Positions 50,020 through 53,416 of a stretch of DNA of 53,416 bases are shown here, one piece after another. The DNA lies in contig JAFUVM010000035.1 of NCBI GenBank assembly GCA_017483665.1, positions 1 through 53,416 on the forward strand, in the 5' to 3' direction. The notes beneath the pieces are model-generated. The model searched no databases, was not told the DNA's origin, and saw only the letters and a list, made by a program, of their open reading frames with translations. This stretch comes from Bacteroidaceae bacterium (GTDB lineage Bacteria; Bacteroidota; Bacteroidia; Bacteroidales; Bacteroidaceae). Position numbers and translations under genes: made by a program. Within the stretch, counting starts at the first letter, position 1, and each line of letters opens with the position of its first letter.

Positions 50020-52803
50020 ATGAAACAGGCCTTTACTACCATTCTGCTTGCTCTCTGCCTGCCGGCTCTCTCTCTTGCCCAAGAGTCGGGGCTGAGCAAC
50101 CTTGCCAAGAGGCGGACGGCCTTCATTAAGACAATTCCCCAAGAGATGGTGTTCGTCCACATGGACAACACCTGCTACTTCCTGGGCGACACGCTCTTCT
50201 ACAAAGCCTACGTGCAGCGGAGCGACACAGGCAGGCCGACCGACCTGAGCGAGGTGCTCTACGTCGAACTGCTGGGTCAGGACGGCTATCTGGCGGAGAG
50301 GCAGGTGCTGCGACTGAAGGGCGGACAGGCCAGCGGCAGCTTCTGTCTGGAGGACTCGCTCTATGCCGGCTTCTATGAGCTCAGGGCCTACACCCGCTGG
50401 CAGCTCAACTTCGGCAGGAAAGAGCACCCGCACGACCCATACATCAACCGCTGGTTCCTCAAGAAGGAATATGCGCAGGAGTTCTTCGTCGACTACGACA
50501 AGCTCTACAGTCGCGTGTTCCCCGTCTACGACAAGCCGCAGCAGCCCGGCGAATACTACAGGGACATGACGGTGCGGCCGCTGCGCAGGGACTACAAGGA
50601 CGAGAAGATTCCGGAGAAGCCCGCCGTTTCGCTGTTCCCCGAGGGCGGCAATCTGATAGGCGGCATCAGGCAGCGCGTGGCGTTCGAGGCCCGGGACGGC
50701 GAAGGGCGGCACGCAGAAGGCAGGCTCTTTATGGTGGGCGAAAACGGCGACACACTTTGCTCTGCCCGGACGGAGAACAGAGGCAGGGGATGTATGGATT
50801 TATGCATCGAATACGGGAAAAAGGTGTCTGGCATCTTTGAGGACGAGGAAGGCAGGCAGACGAAAGTCAGCCTTCCCGACATCCTCCCCTCCGGAGCGGC
50901 AATGAGAGTGGAGCAGGACTCCGAAAGCATCAAGGCAGACATCGGCATACAGGGAACAGAGAAAGACTCCGTCCTGCTTCTCGTCACGACATGCGGAAGG
51001 CCGCGAATGCACATACCCTATATGGGAGAACCGCTGACGGTCGGCAAGGACTCCCTGCCTGCAGGGGTGGCACAGCTGACGCTCCTAAGGAACGGGAACA
51101 TCCTGGCAGACAGGCTTGTCTTTGTCCACAAGCCGGGGCTGCAGGAAGCGCCTTTGCAGATACTCGGCATGAAGGAGGGCTACGAGCCGCTGGAACGGGT
51201 ATCGCTGAAAGTGCAGGGCAAGGCCGGCGCTACCTTTTCCCTCTCCGTCAGGGACAAAGCCTCCGGCGACCCCATCTTCGACAACGGCAGCATCATGACC
51301 GAGATGCTGCTGAGCAGCCACATCAAAGGCTTCGTGGAGAACCCCGGCTATTACTTCGAGAAGGACGATGCCGAGCGCCGTCGTCACCTCGACCTCCTGC
51401 TCATGGTGCAGGGCTGGCGCAGGTTCGGCATCAGGCAGCCGGAGATAGTGGAGCCCTACGAGAAGTCGCAGATGATAGTGGGCGAGGTCAACAAATACAC
51501 GCCACTCGACCAGGAGGACGGCTTTATTCTTGTAGCAGCGCAGCAGCAGATGCAGCAGGAAGACACTTATATGCGTCATGGGTATGGCGGACCGATTCCT
51601 GTTCGAGGTACAGGTGCGGGAAATGTGCAAGGTTTTTTGTTTGTTCCTACAGACGAATCCCCCTTGCCCCTCTGGTACACGGAAGATTCAACCTCTGTAA
51701 TAGACAAACCCCTCCGGACATATGACTATGAGACTCTGAGCAGTCCAATGAGGAAAACGCATCTCCATGCAGAATATGTTCAACCGGGGGCGACTCCTGT
51801 TTATGGGGATTTGACTGTCGGGGAAGATGGCAAGTTCACCATTCAGGCTCCGCACTTCGGAGGCTACTGCCTCATGCACCTTGCAGCAGCGAATCCCGAC
51901 GAAATAAAGAAGAACGACAAGGACGGGAAGAAGAAAAAAGCAAAAGCCGTGGCTCACCAGTGGCTCATGCCAAATGCGGATGAATACACCGCCTACAGCA
52001 TCAGGATTCGTACTTGCCACCCTCGCTTTGTCAAGCCATACGAATACTATCAGTTGCAAATCCGGGAAGCTGAAGATTCGGGGAACACTGGCAGCAAGAA
52101 AGTAGGCGACATCACGTCCCTCCAAGAGGTGAGGGTGAAAGGCAGAAGAAGGATTCTCCGCAAGCTGGACCTGGATAAGCCGGCTCTTGTGATGGATGTC
52201 TACGAAGCTTTCAATCAGACGGTAGATGCGGGGGTGACGTGCGCCTTCTATGCCGGCTCCATGTCGTTCTCGAACAACCTTGCCCGCCTACTCGTCGGAG
52301 ACATGGGCATCCGGAGGACATATCCCATGGAAAGGAGATGGGATGGCAGGAACATTTCTGTCGGTAGCATAGGCGTAAAGGAAGAACAGCTGAAGTACAA
52401 CCACTTGGAGAACCTCGACAACGTATATCTCTATACAGACTATTCTCCCCGCATGGAGGGTGACACGAAGTTCAATGGCTCAGACCAGCCCTCGGTGACC
52501 ATTGACCTGCATCGCTTCCTGGACGACTCGAAGCGCACCGCCTACCGCGACCGCTTCATCGTCCTCGACGGCTACTCCACCTCTGCCGAGTTCTACAGCC
52601 CCGACTACAGCAAGCAAGAGCTCCCCCAAAAGGGGGTCGGGGGGTCCGACTTCCGCCGCACACTTTACTGGAACCCCGATGTACAGTTGGACGAGAACGG
52701 TGAGGCCGTCGTGACCTTCTACAACAATTCCCGCCAGACAAGTCTCTCCGTCGAAGCCGAGGGCCAGGCCCCCGACGGCACACTGCTCTGGGGCGAAAGG
52801 TAA
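50020..52803 (+). CDS. MG2-domain exported protein, Bacteroidales
   Basis: 927 residues with a signal peptide (MKQAFTTILLALCLPALSLA). It opens with the macroglobulin MG2-type domain VFVHMDNTCYFLGDTLFYKAYV. Further MG/Ig-like beta domains follow: SLFPEGGNLIGGIRQRVAFEA, LERVSLKVQGKAGATFSLSVRD, and others to residue 900. A central segment near 700-800 (TSLQEVRVKGRRRILRKL) resembles a TonB plug-like domain. The gene carries an in-frame G/C-run insertion near 52617 (QELPQKGVGGSD). Bacteroidales often carry such proteins with outer-membrane roles; the specific function is unknown. No clear TAnnTTTG lies upstream. Confidence 0.75.
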   Translation: MKQAFTTILLALCLPALSLAQESGLSNLAKRRTAFIKTIPQEMVFVHMDNTCYFLGDTLFYKAYVQRSDTGRPTDLSEVLYVELLGQDGYLAERQVLRLKGGQASGSFCLEDSLYAGFYELRAYTRWQLNFGRKEHPHDPYINRWFLKKEYAQEFFVDYDKLYSRVFPVYDKPQQPGEYYRDMTVRPLRRDYKDEKIPEKPAVSLFPEGGNLIGGIRQRVAFEARDGEGRHAEGRLFMVGENGDTLCSARTENRGRGCMDLCIEYGKKVSGIFEDEEGRQTKVSLPDILPSGAAMRVEQDSESIKADIGIQGTEKDSVLLLVTTCGRPRMHIPYMGEPLTVGKDSLPAGVAQLTLLRNGNILADRLVFVHKPGLQEAPLQILGMKEGYEPLERVSLKVQGKAGATFSLSVRDKASGDPIFDNGSIMTEMLLSSHIKGFVENPGYYFEKDDAERRRHLDLLLMVQGWRRFGIRQPEIVEPYEKSQMIVGEVNKYTPLDQEDGFILVAAQQQMQQEDTYMRHGYGGPIPVRGTGAGNVQGFLFVPTDESPLPLWYTEDSTSVIDKPLRTYDYETLSSPMRKTHLHAEYVQPGATPVYGDLTVGEDGKFTIQAPHFGGYCLMHLAAANPDEIKKNDKDGKKKKAKAVAHQWLMPNADEYTAYSIRIRTCHPRFVKPYEYYQLQIREAEDSGNTGSKKVGDITSLQEVRVKGRRRILRKLDLDKPALVMDVYEAFNQTVDAGVTCAFYAGSMSFSNNLARLLVGDMGIRRTYPMERRWDGRNISVGSIGVKEEQLKYNHLENLDNVYLYTDYSPRMEGDTKFNGSDQPSVTIDLHRFLDDSKRTAYRDRFIVLDGYSTSAEFYSPDYSKQELPQKGVGGSDFRRTLYWNPDVQLDENGEAVVTFYNNSRQTSLSVEAEGQAPDGTLLWGER
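52617..52650. repeat. G/C-run palindrome inside the MG2-type gene
   Basis: gctcccccaaaagggggtcg with ggggtcc directly behind. CCCCC and GGGGG pair around four bases. Encodes ELPQKGVGGSD in frame. Related to 13298 and 21837. Confidence 0.6.
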
Positions 52804-52949
52804 AACACCTAATATATGCTTCGCGCGTACAGCGAGTTTTCCCAAAATTATCTGCAAGTCTGCCACTGGGGTCGCAGCAAACTGAGTGTTAACTTGTTAC
52901 TCTATGGCAGATAGTATGACAGATGCGACAGAGGAAATAAAAATGAAAG

Positions 52950-53260
52950 TAACTGTTCAGTTCACATCGAAAAGCACTAAAGAAACTAAAACACGAATTA
53001 CCAAGAATACCCACGAATTACCATAAATATAATTACATGGGAAATTCATGAACAACTACATGGCAATTACATGTTAAAGAGAGAACATCTAAAAACACTA
53101 AAAACATGAACATTAGTTTCTTTCGTATCTTTCGATGTAAACAATAATTCATGAATCATTCATGTCCAATTCGTGGCAATTACATGTTAAAGAGTTAACA
53201 TCTAAAAACACGAATTTCGTTCATTTCGTATCTTTCGATGTTAAAATCAAATCCGTGTAA
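52950..53260. repeat. Direct repeats with ATGTTAAAGAG core in the 3' intergenic region
   Basis: Two copies starting tggcaattacatgttaaaga at 53061 and 53174 (period 113) each continue to tatctttcgatgt (to about 53141 and 53246). Shorter cgaattacc and attcatgaa words fill the space. The gap 52804-53405 has no convincing gene. Confidence 0.75.
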
Positions 53261-53325
53261 TCTGTTGTTAACATGTAACTCAACTTCAGCATTTGATTCA
53301 AAAGCTTAGTTTCAGACACGAAAAA

Positions 53326-53405
53326 AGCTAAGGAATATTTGGGTAAGTCCCCAAAAATCAGTACCTTTGTAATAGCAAAAAAACAAGATACTTCATTCCT
53401 TAGCT
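53326..53405. promoter_or_regulatory. 11-bp inverted repeat flanking a -7 element
   Basis: AGCTAAGGAAT (53326-53336) and ATTCCTTAGCT (53395-53405) are perfect inverted repeats. Between them lies TACCTTTG at 53362-53369. The right arm ends directly at an ATG. This may be an operator for autoregulation, or one end of a mobile element cut by the window edge. Confidence 0.5.
53362..53369 (+). promoter_or_regulatory. -7 element TACCTTTG before the last gene
   Basis: TACCTTTG with the start codon ATG 37 nt further on. Confidence 0.6.
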
Positions 53406-53416
53406 ATGTGCAAAGA
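53406..53416 (+). CDS. First codons of an unidentified gene, cut by the window edge
   Basis: ATGTGCAAAGA follows the promoter and the right arm of the inverted repeat. Only three codons (MCK) are visible, so no product can be named. The terminal inverted repeat makes an insertion-sequence gene possible. Confidence 0.3.

Noticed and set aside
52904-53026. 40-codon ORF (MADSMTDATEEIKMKVTVQF...) after the MG2-type gene
   Set aside because: No ribosome-binding site or family, and the 3' third is made of the CGAATTACC repeat words.

Overview
The window looks like a chromosomal segment of a Bacteroidales bacterium, most likely Prevotella-like. The reasons are: about seventeen TAnnTTTG -7 promoter elements of the Bacteroidetes sigma factor; BspA-type LRR surface proteins; four secreted proteins ending in a YDLxGxx...GIYIxxGKK-type tail; a sufBCDS operon; many carbohydrate-active enzymes; and moderately high GC in coding regions against AT-rich gaps. 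No rRNA, tRNA, CRISPR array or phage was seen.

Layout. 118-11200 (minus strand) is a glycan-degradation cluster: a GH76/SGNH multidomain enzyme, a 143-residue secreted mini-protein, an intact GH2, a truncated GH2 joined to the 3' part of a beta-propeller gene, and a GH97 with its own promoter. A divergent AraC-type regulator follows (11521-12369), then a broken IS4-type transposase (12498-13210) and a 1670-residue BspA-like protein with 519-bp tandem modules (13336-18348). Next are a membrane-anchored AraC-type regulator, a small membrane-protein pair, and sufB-C-D-S (20625-25542, minus). After a radical SAM gene and a GH95 fucosidase come a secreted HExxH protein and a metal permease with a fused HMA domain, then a DUF4294 protein, a TPR/HTH signalling lipoprotein and a second LRR surface protein. 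39606-49886 is mostly housekeeping: yhcH-like, cvpA, infB, nusA, rimP, a sugar nucleotidyltransferase with a GHMP sugar kinase, a decayed GH2, birA and pyrH. The window closes with a 927-residue MG2-type exported protein and the first codons of an unknown gene.

The genes suggest a saccharolytic lifestyle: exported hydrolases acting on mannan, galactoside and fucoside linkages, with sugar kinase plus nucleotidyltransferase salvage in the cytoplasm. No SusC/SusD pair is present, so this is not a canonical polysaccharide utilization locus.

The most unusual content lies between the genes. Many gaps carry their own array of short imperfect units of 7, 8, 9, 22 or 44 nt, several arranged as two arms in inverted orientation. 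The arrays supply stop codons or terminal residues to neighbouring genes, sit in frame inside GH95, alter the N-terminus of SufS, and mark the break of a truncated GH2. One family (22-nt units built as 13+9) recurs at four loci with strict periodicity and with the 13-mer in either orientation. A separate palindrome family interrupts the transposase. These elements are the best candidate here for something not yet properly described.
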